DNA from: Streptomyces sp. DSM 15324
Lineage (GTDB): Bacteria > Actinomycetota > Actinomycetes > Streptomycetales > Streptomycetaceae
Length of the DNA stretch: 64,000 nt
Direction: 5' to 3'
Assembly (NCBI RefSeq): GCF_001514285.1
Contig: NZ_KQ949026.1
Coordinates: 1 to 64,000, forward strand
The notes under the pieces are model-generated. The model was not told the DNA's origin. It saw only the letters and a list, made by a program, of their open reading frames with translations, and did no database searches. Made by a program: the position numbers and the translations under genes. The first letter of the stretch is position 1, and every line of letters begins with the position of its first letter. Below, in pieces: positions 1 through 8,371 of this stretch.

Positions 1-317
1 GTTTCCAACACTATCAGGCTTTTCCCGGCCCCCTGACCACCGTCCCGCAGGCATGCGGAAGATGATCCAGAGTTGGGATCCATCAGAGTTGGTTGCTGCC
101 CTGTTAAGCGCGCTCGATCGCGTCGCTCACCCTCAGGCAGGGGTACGACTGTACACGGGGCCGCGGATCGCACGCAAATCCATTAGGCTGGTGGTCTAGA
201 CCACGGATCGGACTCTCGTGCGGAACCGGTACTTCATCTGACATACCCTGCTGCACAGTGCGCCGTCCGGGACAAGCAGTAACGACCCTGTACATCTCCA
301 CCCCTGGGAGGCTTCCC
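1..317. other. Intergenic region upstream of crr
   Basis: No convincing coding sequence was found in any frame of this 317-base stretch. The recognisable element is a DasR-type palindrome at 191-204, listed separately. The first bases may belong to the 5' flank of a gene lying to the left of the window, but no start could be placed. Confidence 0.6.
191..204. promoter_or_regulatory. DasR-responsive element (dre) upstream of crr-ptsI
   Basis: GTGGTCTAGACCAC is a perfect 14-bp palindrome whose core TGGTCTAGACCA matches the known Streptomyces DasR operator. DasR is the GntR-family repressor released by phosphorylated amino sugars, and PTS genes including crr-ptsI are established targets. The site lies 114 bp before the crr start. 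Binding is inferred from sequence only. Confidence 0.85.
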
Positions 318-767
318 ATGACCACCGTGACGTCCCCTCTCGCAGGACGCGCCATCGGACTGGCCGCTGTGCCCGATCCGGTCTTCTCCGGAGCCATGGT
401 CGGCCCTGGTACCGCGATCGACCCGGTGCGCGAACCCTCCGAGGCCGTGGCGCCCGTGGATGGGGTGATCGTCTCCCTCCACCCGCACGCGTTCGTCGTC
501 GTCGACTCCGAGGGGCACGGTGTGCTCACCCACCTCGGTATCGACACCGTGCAGCTCAACGGTGAGGGCTTCGAGCTCCTCGTGAACAAGGGCGACACCG
601 TGACCCGCGGTCAGGCCGTCGTGCGCTGGAACCCCGCCGCGGTCGAGGAGAGCGGTAAGTCTCCCGTGTGCCCCGTCGTGGCCCTGGAGGCCACGGCCGA
701 TGCCCTCGGCGAGCTCCGCGAGGACGGCGACATGAAGGCCGGCGACCTTCTCTTTACCTGGCAGTGA
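318..767 (+). CDS. crr: PTS glucose-type IIA component (IIA-Crr)
   Basis: Cytoplasmic phosphocarrier of the phosphoenolpyruvate:sugar phosphotransferase system; it receives phosphate from HPr and passes it to sugar-specific EIIB/EIIC proteins. The 149-residue protein is full length for this family. It has the IIA-Glc fold signature, with the stabilising histidine in LHPHAF (H57) and the phosphorylated histidine in THLGIDTV (H72). The ATG at 318 was chosen over an upstream in-frame extension because the family starts here (MTTVTSPLAG) and a GGGAGG-like ribosome site sits just upstream. ptsI follows 80 bases later, so the two are probably co-transcribed. A dre site at 191-204 points to DasR control. 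Confidence 0.93.
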   Translation: MTTVTSPLAGRAIGLAAVPDPVFSGAMVGPGTAIDPVREPSEAVAPVDGVIVSLHPHAFVVVDSEGHGVLTHLGIDTVQLNGEGFELLVNKGDTVTRGQAVVRWNPAAVEESGKSPVCPVVALEATADALGELREDGDMKAGDLLFTWQ

Positions 768-847
768 TGCCGACGCCGCCCTACAGGACGGCACAGAGGA
801 CTACCAACGCGGCGGCGGGACCCGCCGCTCTATCGGAGACAGGTGAG

Positions 848-2518
848 ATGGAGACAACGCTGCGAGGCGTCGGCGTCAGTCACGGTGTGGCGATCGGCGA
901 GGTCCGGCACATGGGAACGGCGGTGCTCGAGCCGCCTGCCAAGCAGATACCGGCCGAAGAGGCGGAGCGCGAACAGGGGCGCGCACGCCAGGCCGTGGAG
1001 GCCGTCGCGGCCGATCTGATGGCGCGCGGCAACCTGGCGGGCGGCGAGGCCCAGGCGGTGCTCGAGGCGCAGGCCATGATGGCCCAGGACCCCGAGCTGA
1101 TGGTGGACGTGGAGCGGCGTATCGCCGTCGGCAGCACGGCCGAGCGGGCCGTGTACGACGCGTTCGCCGCGTATCGCGAGCTGCTGGCGGGGGCCGGCGA
1201 GTACCTCGCGGGCCGGGTGGCCGACCTCGACGACGTGCGGAACCGTATCGTCGCCCGTCTCCTGGGCGTCCCGATGCCGGGCGTCCCGGACAGCGACGAG
1301 CCGTACGTGCTGGTGGCCCGGGACCTGGCGCCGGCCGACACCGCGTTGCTCGACCCGACCCTGGTGCTCGGCTTCGTCACCGAGGAAGGCGGTCCCACCA
1401 GCCACAGCGCGATCCTGGCGCGCGCGCTCGGTGTGCCGGCCGTCGTGGCGCTGCCGGGCGCCGGTGAACTGGCCGAGGGCACGATGATCGCGGTCGACGG
1501 CAGCACCGGCGAGATCTTCGTGCACCCGAGCGAGGAGAAGAAGGCCCAGCTCCGGGCCGCGGCCGCGGAGCGCAAGGCCGGCGTGGCGGGGGCGACCGGT
1601 CCGGGTGCGACGGCCGACGGGCACAAGGTGCCGCTGCTGGCGAACGTCGGTGGGCCGGCGGACGTACCGGCCGCCGTGGAGGCGGGGGCCGAGGGCGTCG
1701 GGCTGTTCCGTACCGAGTTCCTCTTCCTCGACGACAGCAAGAACGCGCCCACCGAGGAGAAGCAGGTCGAGGCCTACCGCCGGGTGCTCGAAGCCTTCCC
1801 CGAGGGGCGGGTCGTCGTGCGGGTGCTCGACGCGGGCGCCGACAAGCCGCTGGACTTCCTGACCCCGGCCGACGAACCGAACCCGGCGCTGGGCGTGCGG
1901 GGTCTGCGCACCCTGCTGGACCACCCGGAGGTGTTGCGGACCCAGCTGACGGCGCTGGCGAAGGCCGCCGAGGATCTGCCGGTCCATCTCGAGGTGATGG
2001 CCCCGATGGTGGCGGACCGTGCCGACGCCAAGGCGTTCGCGGACGCGTGCCGCGGGGCCGGGCTGCGGGCGAAGTTCGGTGCCATGGTGGAGATCCCTTC
2101 CGCCGCGCTGCGGGCCCGTTCGATTCTGCGGGAGGTCGAGTTCCTGTCGCTGGGCACGAATGACCTCGCCCAGTACACGTTCGCCGCGGACCGGCAGGTG
2201 GGCGCGGTGTCCCGGCTGCAGGATCCGTGGCAGCCCGCGCTGCTCGACCTGGTCGCGCTGGCGGCCGAGGCGGCCGGGGCCGAGGGCAAGAGCTGCGGGG
2301 TGTGCGGTGAGGCGGCGTCCGATCCGCTGCTCGCCTGTGTGCTGACCGGTCTGGGCGTCACCTCTCTCTCCATGGGTGCGGCGTCGATTCCTTATGTGCG
2401 GGCGACTCTGGCGAAGTACACGCTGGCGCAGTGCGAGCGGGCGGCTGCGGCGGCGCGGGCGACGGACAGTGCCGCGGAGGCGCGGAGCGCGGCCCAGGCC
2501 GTGCTGTCCGGCGAGTAG
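848..2518 (+). CDS. ptsI: Phosphoenolpyruvate-protein phosphotransferase, PTS enzyme I
   Basis: Enzyme I transfers phosphate from phosphoenolpyruvate to HPr, the first step of PTS sugar uptake. The 556-residue protein matches the usual length. The phosphohistidine loop GGPTSHSAILARALGVPAVV is present (H186), followed by the PEP-binding barrel with VGLFRTEFLF and the C-terminal SLGTNDLAQYT and CGEAASDP motifs. The ATG at 848 (METTLRGVGV) is preceded by GGAGAC. A longer in-frame reading back to 668 overlaps crr and is rejected. It follows crr on the same strand, giving a crr-ptsI operon that ends in a strong hairpin at 2549-2580. HPr is not in the window. Confidence 0.95.
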   Translation: METTLRGVGVSHGVAIGEVRHMGTAVLEPPAKQIPAEEAEREQGRARQAVEAVAADLMARGNLAGGEAQAVLEAQAMMAQDPELMVDVERRIAVGSTAERAVYDAFAAYRELLAGAGEYLAGRVADLDDVRNRIVARLLGVPMPGVPDSDEPYVLVARDLAPADTALLDPTLVLGFVTEEGGPTSHSAILARALGVPAVVALPGAGELAEGTMIAVDGSTGEIFVHPSEEKKAQLRAAAAERKAGVAGATGPGATADGHKVPLLANVGGPADVPAAVEAGAEGVGLFRTEFLFLDDSKNAPTEEKQVEAYRRVLEAFPEGRVVVRVLDAGADKPLDFLTPADEPNPALGVRGLRTLLDHPEVLRTQLTALAKAAEDLPVHLEVMAPMVADRADAKAFADACRGAGLRAKFGAMVEIPSAALRARSILREVEFLSLGTNDLAQYTFAADRQVGAVSRLQDPWQPALLDLVALAAEAAGAEGKSCGVCGEAASDPLLACVLTGLGVTSLSMGAASIPYVRATLAKYTLAQCERAAAAARATDSAAEARSAAQAVLSGE

Positions 2519-2548
2519 GCACTCACCGCCGACCTCTGGTCGGTGATC

Positions 2549-2580
2549 AGGGGCGCTCCGCTTTCGAGTGGAGCGCCCCT
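2549..2580. terminator. Stem-loop terminator between ptsI and a convergent gene
   Basis: AGGGGCGCTCC and GGAGCGCCCCT form a perfect 11-bp stem. It extends through G-T, C-G and T-A pairs to a TTCG tetraloop, about 14 bp in total. It lies 30 bases after ptsI and 12 bases before the stop of the converging gene, so it can serve both strands. No clear U-tract follows, which is common in Streptomyces. Confidence 0.8.
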
Positions 2581-2592
2581 TCGGGTGTCGGT

Positions 2593-3483
2593 TCAGTGGT
2601 GGTGGTCGGGCCGGGGGTCCTCCTCCAGGTCCGGCGGGACGCTGTAGTCGACTCCGGACTCGGGTGCGATGAGGTCACCGGATTCGGCGTCGGTGCAGTA
2701 GGCGTCGAAGACCTCGCCGGCGGTCAGGGGTTCGAGGCCGTCGCCGCGCATGCGCCAGCCGTAGACCCGGTCGGGGCCGCCGGGGGTGCTCGTGCGCATG
2801 ACCAGGCCGCCGGGGCCGCGGGTGGCGAGGCCGAGGGCGAGGACGGTGGTGAACTCCAGGGCTTCGGCCCCGTCGACCTGTTCCGTGCTGTCGGTCTCGT
2901 CGTCGGCGTGGAGGGCGGCGACGAGGGTTTCGGGTGTGCCCGTGACGCTGCAGACGAGGTGCCGGTCGCCGGGCGGGGCCGTGTCGAGGATGCGGACGAC
3001 CAGGTCGGATGCGCGTTGGAAGGCGGCGCGGCCGATGTCCTCGCCGCAGGTGGCGCAGGACCCGAGGCGGGCGAGCAGGGTGGCGGCGTACTCCCAGGTG
3101 GCCTGACGTACGGCTTCGTCGACCAGGGCGGGGAGCAGGTCGGCGAGCGGCTGGCCGTCGTAGGGGATGGTGGGGCCGGTGGTCGCCAGCTGGGCGGTGA
3201 AGCGGCTGCGGCTGGCGGGGAGGTCGGGGTCGAGGTGGCCGGCGGCGCAGAAGTCGGCGTATTCCTGCGGGTCGAAGAGGGCGACGGTGGTGTGCGTGCC
3301 GTGCAGGGCGCGGACCCGGAGGAGGTCTTCGACCTGGCGGAGGTAGGTGGGGTGGTCGTCGAAGGTGAAGCTGCGGTAGCGCTTCATGGCCCGGAAGTCG
3401 TGTTCGTCGGTGAGCAGGCCGATGGTGCCGGCGATTTCGCGGCGCAGGACGCGGCGCATGAGCTGACGGTCGGTGAGTGCCAT
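2593..3483 (-). CDS. Conserved hypothetical protein next to an MFS exporter
   Basis: A soluble 296-residue protein that I cannot assign to a named family. There is no signal peptide or membrane segment. A CATCGEDIGR stretch in the middle offers a CxxC pair, and the C-terminus is acidic, ending in DHHH. The ATG at 3483 is chosen over one 18 bases upstream because AGGGGG lies immediately before it. The gene starts 24 bases after the stop of the MFS transporter on the same strand, so they are likely co-transcribed. Function is unknown. Confidence 0.75.
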   Translation of the reverse strand: MALTDRQLMRRVLRREIAGTIGLLTDEHDFRAMKRYRSFTFDDHPTYLRQVEDLLRVRALHGTHTTVALFDPQEYADFCAAGHLDPDLPASRSRFTAQLATTGPTIPYDGQPLADLLPALVDEAVRQATWEYAATLLARLGSCATCGEDIGRAAFQRASDLVVRILDTAPPGDRHLVCSVTGTPETLVAALHADDETDSTEQVDGAEALEFTTVLALGLATRGPGGLVMRTSTPGGPDRVYGWRMRGDGLEPLTAGEVFDAYCTDAESGDLIAPESGVDYSVPPDLEEDPRPDHHH

Positions 3484-3507
3484 GTTTCCCCCTGTGTGCA
3501 TGGTCGA

Positions 3508-4776
3508 TCAATGCTCACTCACAGTAACCGGCGCCACTGACAATGGGCCTCGCGTGAGCCGTTCGCGGACCAGTCGGTGCTGGATTGCGCAGGTCAGGGC
3601 GATGGTGGCGCCGAAGGTGAGCCAGCCGAGGGGGCCGGTGGCGATGGCTGCGGTGACGGCGAGTGGTCCGATGCTGCGCTGGGCGGACTGGGCCAGGCCG
3701 TGGGCTCCGAGGTAGGCGCCCTGGGCGGTGTCGGGGGCCAGGGCGACGGAGAGTTCCCAGGAGATCGTGGCGTGGAGGATCTCGGCGAGCGTGAACAGGG
3801 CTGCCGCGGCGGTGAGGAACAGGGTGGTGGTGACGGTTCCGCCGGTCGCGGAGGCGGCCATGGCGATGCCGGCGAGGGCGAAGGCCGCCGAGAGCGGGGC
3901 GAGGAGGCGGCGGGCGGCGGCCGTGGTGGCGCCGAAGCGTGCCAGGGGGACCTGGAGGGCCACGACCATCACGTTGTTGAGGACCATGAGCAGGGGGGCG
4001 AGGCCCTGGGGTGCCGTGTCGGTGTGGGCGATCCAGAGGGGCAGGCCGACCTTGAACACGGCGTCGTCGAGGAAGAGCACGGTGTCGGTGGCGACGTAGG
4101 CGAGATACGTGCGGTCGCGCCAGGGGCTGGTGGGCGTGGCGGTGGTCCGCGGGTCCTTGGAGGTGGTCACCGTGCGGGTGTGGGAGCGGGGTTCGTCGAC
4201 GCGGAGGGTGAGCAGGGCACAGGCGAGGAAGGAGAGGGCGTCGCCCGCGAGGAGCCAGCGGTAGGCGGCTGTGGTGCCGAGGGTCAGTGCGGCTGCGGCG
4301 GCGAGGCCGCCGAGGGCCCAGCCGGCGTTGGCGACGGTGCGCTGGAGGGCCTGGTAGCGGACGCGGTCGGGGCCTGCGACGCGGGTGGCGTAGAGCTTGG
4401 TGAGGACGTTGGCGGCGCGGTCGCCGAGGCTGCCGAGGGAGCAGTAGGCGACGAGGAGGGCGTAGTGGTCGGTGGTCAGCAGGGCGAGGGAGGTGAGGGC
4501 GCGCAGCAGTTGGACGGTGACGAGGACGCGGGTGACGGGGAAGCGGTCCGCCAGGCGGCCGCCGAGGGGGGCTCCGGCGATTCCGGCGGCTCCGGCCACG
4601 GCGACGAGGGTGCCGATCCGGGCGACGGAGAGGCCTGAGACGTAGGTGAAGTACAGGACGCTGACGGATGCCCACAGTCCGCTGCCGACGCGGTCGACGA
4701 GGGCGATGGTCAGCATGCGGCGTCCGTCGAGACCTCCGGGTGTGCCACGGCTCCAGGTGTTGGCGCGGTGGATCAT
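3508..4776 (-). CDS. MFS transporter (drug-exporter type)
   Basis: A 422-residue major facilitator with about twelve hydrophobic segments, including the loop-2/3 motif-A-like GGRLADRFPVTRVLV. Substrate is unknown; the context suggests export. The ATG at 4776 was chosen because AAGGGGGAG lies 9 bases upstream, and a further N-terminal extension would run into the divergent regulator. It is transcribed away from a MocR-type regulator whose start is only 52 bases off, with a perfect inverted repeat (4804-4819) between them, so the regulator probably controls it. The hypothetical gene at 2593-3483 lies downstream in the same transcript. Confidence 0.85.
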   Translation of the reverse strand: MIHRANTWSRGTPGGLDGRRMLTIALVDRVGSGLWASVSVLYFTYVSGLSVARIGTLVAVAGAAGIAGAPLGGRLADRFPVTRVLVTVQLLRALTSLALLTTDHYALLVAYCSLGSLGDRAANVLTKLYATRVAGPDRVRYQALQRTVANAGWALGGLAAAAALTLGTTAAYRWLLAGDALSFLACALLTLRVDEPRSHTRTVTTSKDPRTTATPTSPWRDRTYLAYVATDTVLFLDDAVFKVGLPLWIAHTDTAPQGLAPLLMVLNNVMVVALQVPLARFGATTAAARRLLAPLSAAFALAGIAMAASATGGTVTTTLFLTAAAALFTLAEILHATISWELSVALAPDTAQGAYLGAHGLAQSAQRSIGPLAVTAAIATGPLGWLTFGATIALTCAIQHRLVRERLTRGPLSVAPVTVSEH

Positions 4777-4803
4777 TCGCACGGGCTCCCCCTTGCCTCG
4801 AAT

Positions 4804-4819
4804 TATGTATTGATACATA
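4804..4819. promoter_or_regulatory. Inverted-repeat operator between MFS gene and mocR-type regulator
   Basis: TATGTAT-TG-ATACATA is a perfect 7-2-7 inverted repeat in the 52-bp divergent gap. TACATACT at its right end resembles a -10 box placed just before the GTG start of the regulator, so the repeat would overlap the promoter. This is a likely autoregulatory operator; the binding protein is inferred from position. Confidence 0.65.
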
Positions 4820-4828
4820 CTTGGCCAT

Positions 4829-6148
4829 GTGGCAACACAATATGGGATCAGTGGTACGACGGCCAAGGGGATTGCCGCGTCCGTCGAGCGGGGCGTGGCC
4901 GAGGGCGCGTTGGGGCCGGGGGCCTCGCTGCCTCCGGTGCGGCGGCTGGCGGACGAGCTCGGGGTGAGTCCCGGGACGGTCGCCACGGCCTACACGGAGC
5001 TGCGGCGGCGGGGCATCGTCGTCACGCGCGGCCGGGGCGGCACGGTGGTGGCGCCGGTTCCCGCGGTGGCCTCGCGCAGGCCGCCGAGGGTGCCGGAGGG
5101 GTTGCGCGACCTGGCCGGCGGGCATCCCGATCCGCAGCTGCTGCCCGCGCTGGTGCCTCCCACGCGTCTGTCCCCCGGGGCCCGTTCGCATCGCTCGGCG
5201 CCCCGGCTGGAGCGGCTGGAGGAGGCCGTACGGGACTGGCTGCGGCCCGACGGCGTACCGGTGGAACAGGTGACGTTCGCGCACGGCGCGCTGGATCTGG
5301 TCGGCCGGCTGCTGTCCGTGGAGCTCCGCCCCGGGGACGCCGTGGCCATGGAGGATCCCGGCTACCACCATCTGCTGGATCTGGTCACGGCCCTCGGGCT
5401 GCGGATCGTGCCGGTGGCCGTGGACGACCAGGGGCTTCGTCCGGAGGCACTTCGCACCGCCGTACGGTCGGGGGTGCGCGCGCTGGTGTGCAGTCCCCGT
5501 GCGCAGAACCCCTGGGGGGGCTGTTTCTCCGAGGCGCGCCGGGACGAGCTCGTCGAGGTGCTGCGGGGCGAGCCGGATCTGTTGGTCGTCGAGAACGACC
5601 ATGCCTCGGCGGTCGCGGACGCGCCCTTGTGGTCGCTGACGTCGGGTGGGCTCTCGCGCTGGGTGCACGTGCGGACGGTGAGCAAGTTCCTCGGGACGGA
5701 CCTGCGGTGGGCGGCCGCGGCCTGTGACCCGGTCACGCTGGCGCGGCACGACGGGCGGCTGCTGCTGACGTCCGGGTGGGTCAGCCATCTCCTCCAGGAG
5801 ACGGTGTACCGCTTGCTGACCGACGACGACACGCGCGCGTTGGTGACCCGCGCGCGGGAGACGTACGCCCGGCGCCGGGCCGCGTTGCTGCGGGAGCTGG
5901 CGGTCCGCGGCCTCGCGGCGCACGGGGCGAGCGGGATGAACGTGTGGGTGCCGGTGGGGGACGAGTCGGCCGTGGTGAACGGCTTGCGGTCGCAGGGGTG
6001 GTGGGTGGCCGCGGGAGCCCGGTTCCGGCTGGCGTCGCAGCCGGGCGTGCGGATCTCCGTGGCCGAGCTGGAACCCGTGGACGCGGCACGGCTGGCCTCG
6101 GACTTCGCCGCGGTCCTGGGCGAGTCCGAGGCCACCTACGGCGGCTGA
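4829..6148 (+). CDS. MocR-family regulator (GntR winged helix fused to aminotransferase fold)
   Basis: A 439-residue MocR-type regulator. An N-terminal winged helix (about residues 12-75) contains LPPVRRLADELGVSPGTVATAY. It is followed by a class I aminotransferase-like domain with the probable PLP lysine in RTVSKFLGTDLRWA. Members sense PLP or amino compounds and control adjacent genes. The GTG at 4829 starts within about 10 bases of a -10-like TACATACT and has no Shine-Dalgarno sequence, so translation may be leaderless. The divergent MFS gene shares the 52-bp control region and is the likely target. The effector is unknown. Confidence 0.85.
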   Translation: MATQYGISGTTAKGIAASVERGVAEGALGPGASLPPVRRLADELGVSPGTVATAYTELRRRGIVVTRGRGGTVVAPVPAVASRRPPRVPEGLRDLAGGHPDPQLLPALVPPTRLSPGARSHRSAPRLERLEEAVRDWLRPDGVPVEQVTFAHGALDLVGRLLSVELRPGDAVAMEDPGYHHLLDLVTALGLRIVPVAVDDQGLRPEALRTAVRSGVRALVCSPRAQNPWGGCFSEARRDELVEVLRGEPDLLVVENDHASAVADAPLWSLTSGGLSRWVHVRTVSKFLGTDLRWAAAACDPVTLARHDGRLLLTSGWVSHLLQETVYRLLTDDDTRALVTRARETYARRRAALLRELAVRGLAAHGASGMNVWVPVGDESAVVNGLRSQGWWVAAGARFRLASQPGVRISVAELEPVDAARLASDFAAVLGESEATYGG

Positions 6149-6191
6149 GCGTCCTGGCGGGACGCGCCGCGGGAGTGAGGCCTTCTGTGTG

Positions 6192-8159
6192 TCAGGCCTT
6201 CTTGCGGGCGAGTTCCTCGTAGAAGTGGAGCAGTTCCAGGTTGTCGATGGAGCCCGGGTTGACCGCCTTCTCCAGTGGGGTGCCCTGGAGGAGGCGCTTG
6301 ACGGGGACCTCGATGCGCTTGCCGGTGAGGGTGTGCGGGACCCCGGGCACCTCGATCACCTCGTCGGGCACATGGCGCGGCGACAGCTGCTCGCGGATGG
6401 CCTGCTTGATCCGGCCGAGCAGGGCGTCGTCGAGGACGGCTCCGGGGACCAGATGCACGAAGAGGGGCATCCAGTAGCCGCCGTCGGGCTGTTCGATGCC
6501 GATGACCAGGGATTCCTTGATCTCGGGCAGCCGTTCCACGACCTCGTAGATGTCGGCCGACCCCATACGGACGCCCTGGCGGTTGAGCGTGGAGTCGGAG
6601 CGGCCGTGGATGACGACCGAGCCGCGTGAGGTGACGGTGATCCAGTCGCCGTGGCGCCAGACGCCGGGGTAGGTGTCGAAGTAGCTGTCGTGGTAGCGGC
6701 TGCCGTCGGGGTCGTTCCAGAAGTGCACCGGCATGGACGGCATGGGGTTGGTGACCACGAGTTCGCCGACCTCGTCGACGACGGGGTGCCCGTTCGGGTC
6801 CCACGACTGGAGATCGGTGCCGAGTCCGGGTGCCTGGAGCTCTCCGGTGTACACGGGCAGGGTCGGTACGGCGCCGGCGAAGCAGGAGCACACGTCGGTG
6901 CCGCCGCTGACGGAGGCGATCCACAGATCCTCGCGGACCTCGTCGTGCAGCCAGCGGAAGCCGTCCGGCGGGAGCGGGGAGCCGGTGGTGGCCACGCACT
7001 GGATCCGGGAGAGGTCGAAGTCGCGGGCGGGGTGCACCTCCGCCTTGCGGCAGGCCATGACGTACGCCGCCGAGGTGCCGTAGAGGGTGGCTCCCGTGCG
7101 TTCGGCGACGCGCCACTGGGCGCCGGTGTCGGGGTATCCGGGGCTGCCGTCGTAGAGGACGACGGTCGTGCCCGTGAGGAGGCCGGAGACGAGGAAGTTC
7201 CACATCATCCAGCCGGTCGAGGTGTACCAGAAGAAACGATCCTCGGGGCCCAGGTCGCAGTGCAGGCCGAGCTGTTTGAGGTGCTCGACCAGGATGCCGC
7301 CCTGGGACTGGACGATCGCCTTGGGCAGGCCGGTCGTACCGGAGGAGTAGAGGACCCACAGGGGATGGGCGAAGGGGACCTGTGCGAAGACGGGTTCCTC
7401 GTCGCCGGCCGTGAGCGCCGCCCATTCCAGGGCTCCCTCGGGGGCCTCGCTGCCGAGGAGCGGGATGTGGACGACCGCGCGCAGGGTGGGCAGCTCACGG
7501 CGCAGCTCCGCGACGGCGTCGCGGCGGTCGTGTTCCTTGCCGCCGTAGCGGTAGCCGTCGACGGTGAACAGCACGACGGGTTCGACCTGCTGGAAGCGGT
7601 CGAGGACGCTGCGGGCGCCGAAGTCGGGGGCGCAGGAGGTCCAGACCCCGCCCACGGCGGCGGTGGCGAGGAGGGCGACGACGGCCTGCGGGATGTTCGG
7701 GAGGTAGCCGCTGACCCGGTCCCCCGGGCGCACGCCCAGGTCGCGCAGCCGGGCGGCCAGCGCACCGACCTGGCGGCGCAGCTCCGACCAGGTCACCGGC
7801 TGCGGTTCGTGGGACTCGTCGACATACAGCAGGGCCGGTTCGTCCGGGCGGGTGACCGCCGCGCGCAGGGCGTGCTCGGCGTAGTTCAGTGTGGCCTCGG
7901 GGAACCAGGCGGCACCCGGCATGGAGCGGTCGCCCAGCACGCGCGCGTAGGGCGTGGAGAACCGCACGTCGAACCACTGCGTGACGGCTGCCCAGAACGG
8001 CTCCAGCTCGTCGACGGACCAGCGGTGCAGAGCCGGGTACCCGCCGTCCGCGGGGGCTCCGTGGTGCTCGGCCGCCCAGGCTTGGAACCTGGTGACCTGG
8101 GCCTTCGCGATGCGCTGGGGATCTGGCCGCCAGAGCGGCTCGGGGTTCACGGTCGACAT
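6192..8159 (-). CDS. Acetoacetate-CoA ligase (acetoacetyl-CoA synthetase)
   Basis: Activates acetoacetate to acetoacetyl-CoA with ATP, feeding ketone-body use or polymer/isoprenoid precursors in the cytoplasm. The 655-residue length is typical. ANL-superfamily motifs are visible: the phosphate loop YSSGTTGLPKAIVQSQGG, the motif FFWYTSTGWMMWN, and the C-terminal hinge region with STLNRQGVRMGSADIYEVVE and LTGKRIEVPVKRLLQG. The N-terminal LWRPDPQRI...W start also fits this subfamily rather than acetyl-CoA synthetase. The ATG at 8159 (MSTVNPEPLW) is chosen over upstream extension by homology and GGGAG upstream. It is divergent from the GH31 gene. Confidence 0.9.
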   Translation of the reverse strand: MSTVNPEPLWRPDPQRIAKAQVTRFQAWAAEHHGAPADGGYPALHRWSVDELEPFWAAVTQWFDVRFSTPYARVLGDRSMPGAAWFPEATLNYAEHALRAAVTRPDEPALLYVDESHEPQPVTWSELRRQVGALAARLRDLGVRPGDRVSGYLPNIPQAVVALLATAAVGGVWTSCAPDFGARSVLDRFQQVEPVVLFTVDGYRYGGKEHDRRDAVAELRRELPTLRAVVHIPLLGSEAPEGALEWAALTAGDEEPVFAQVPFAHPLWVLYSSGTTGLPKAIVQSQGGILVEHLKQLGLHCDLGPEDRFFWYTSTGWMMWNFLVSGLLTGTTVVLYDGSPGYPDTGAQWRVAERTGATLYGTSAAYVMACRKAEVHPARDFDLSRIQCVATTGSPLPPDGFRWLHDEVREDLWIASVSGGTDVCSCFAGAVPTLPVYTGELQAPGLGTDLQSWDPNGHPVVDEVGELVVTNPMPSMPVHFWNDPDGSRYHDSYFDTYPGVWRHGDWITVTSRGSVVIHGRSDSTLNRQGVRMGSADIYEVVERLPEIKESLVIGIEQPDGGYWMPLFVHLVPGAVLDDALLGRIKQAIREQLSPRHVPDEVIEVPGVPHTLTGKRIEVPVKRLLQGTPLEKAVNPGSIDNLELLHFYEELARKKA

Positions 8160-8371
8160 GGGGCGGCTCCCGGACTGTGGCGCGTCGTGTGCGTCGCCGC
8201 GCACGTGCGGGGTGTGCGCGGGACGCGGCTGACAGGGACGATGCCATGTGATCGACTTCTGCACCAGGGTGTGCCCCACACAGTCCCTGTCGTGAAGATC
8301 TGGTCCCGGCACGGGTGAACGGCAGTTGAACGACACGCGCGTGTGGAGCGGTCAGTGGCAGGGTGAACAGC
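8160..8371. promoter_or_regulatory. Divergent control region with 12-bp palindrome
   Basis: Separates the acetoacetate-CoA ligase and GH31 starts. ACACGCGCGTGT at 8333-8344 is a perfect 12-bp palindrome 28 bases before the GH31 start. A broken repeat AGGGTGTG...CACAGTCCCT lies near 8265-8290. Either could be an operator, but such CG-rich palindromes also arise by chance at this G+C content. Confidence 0.3.

Noticed and set aside
104..598. Leftward open frame opposite crr
   Set aside because: It is antisense to crr, has no ribosome site, and encodes a Ser/Thr/Pro-rich sequence typical of a shadow frame in high-G+C DNA.
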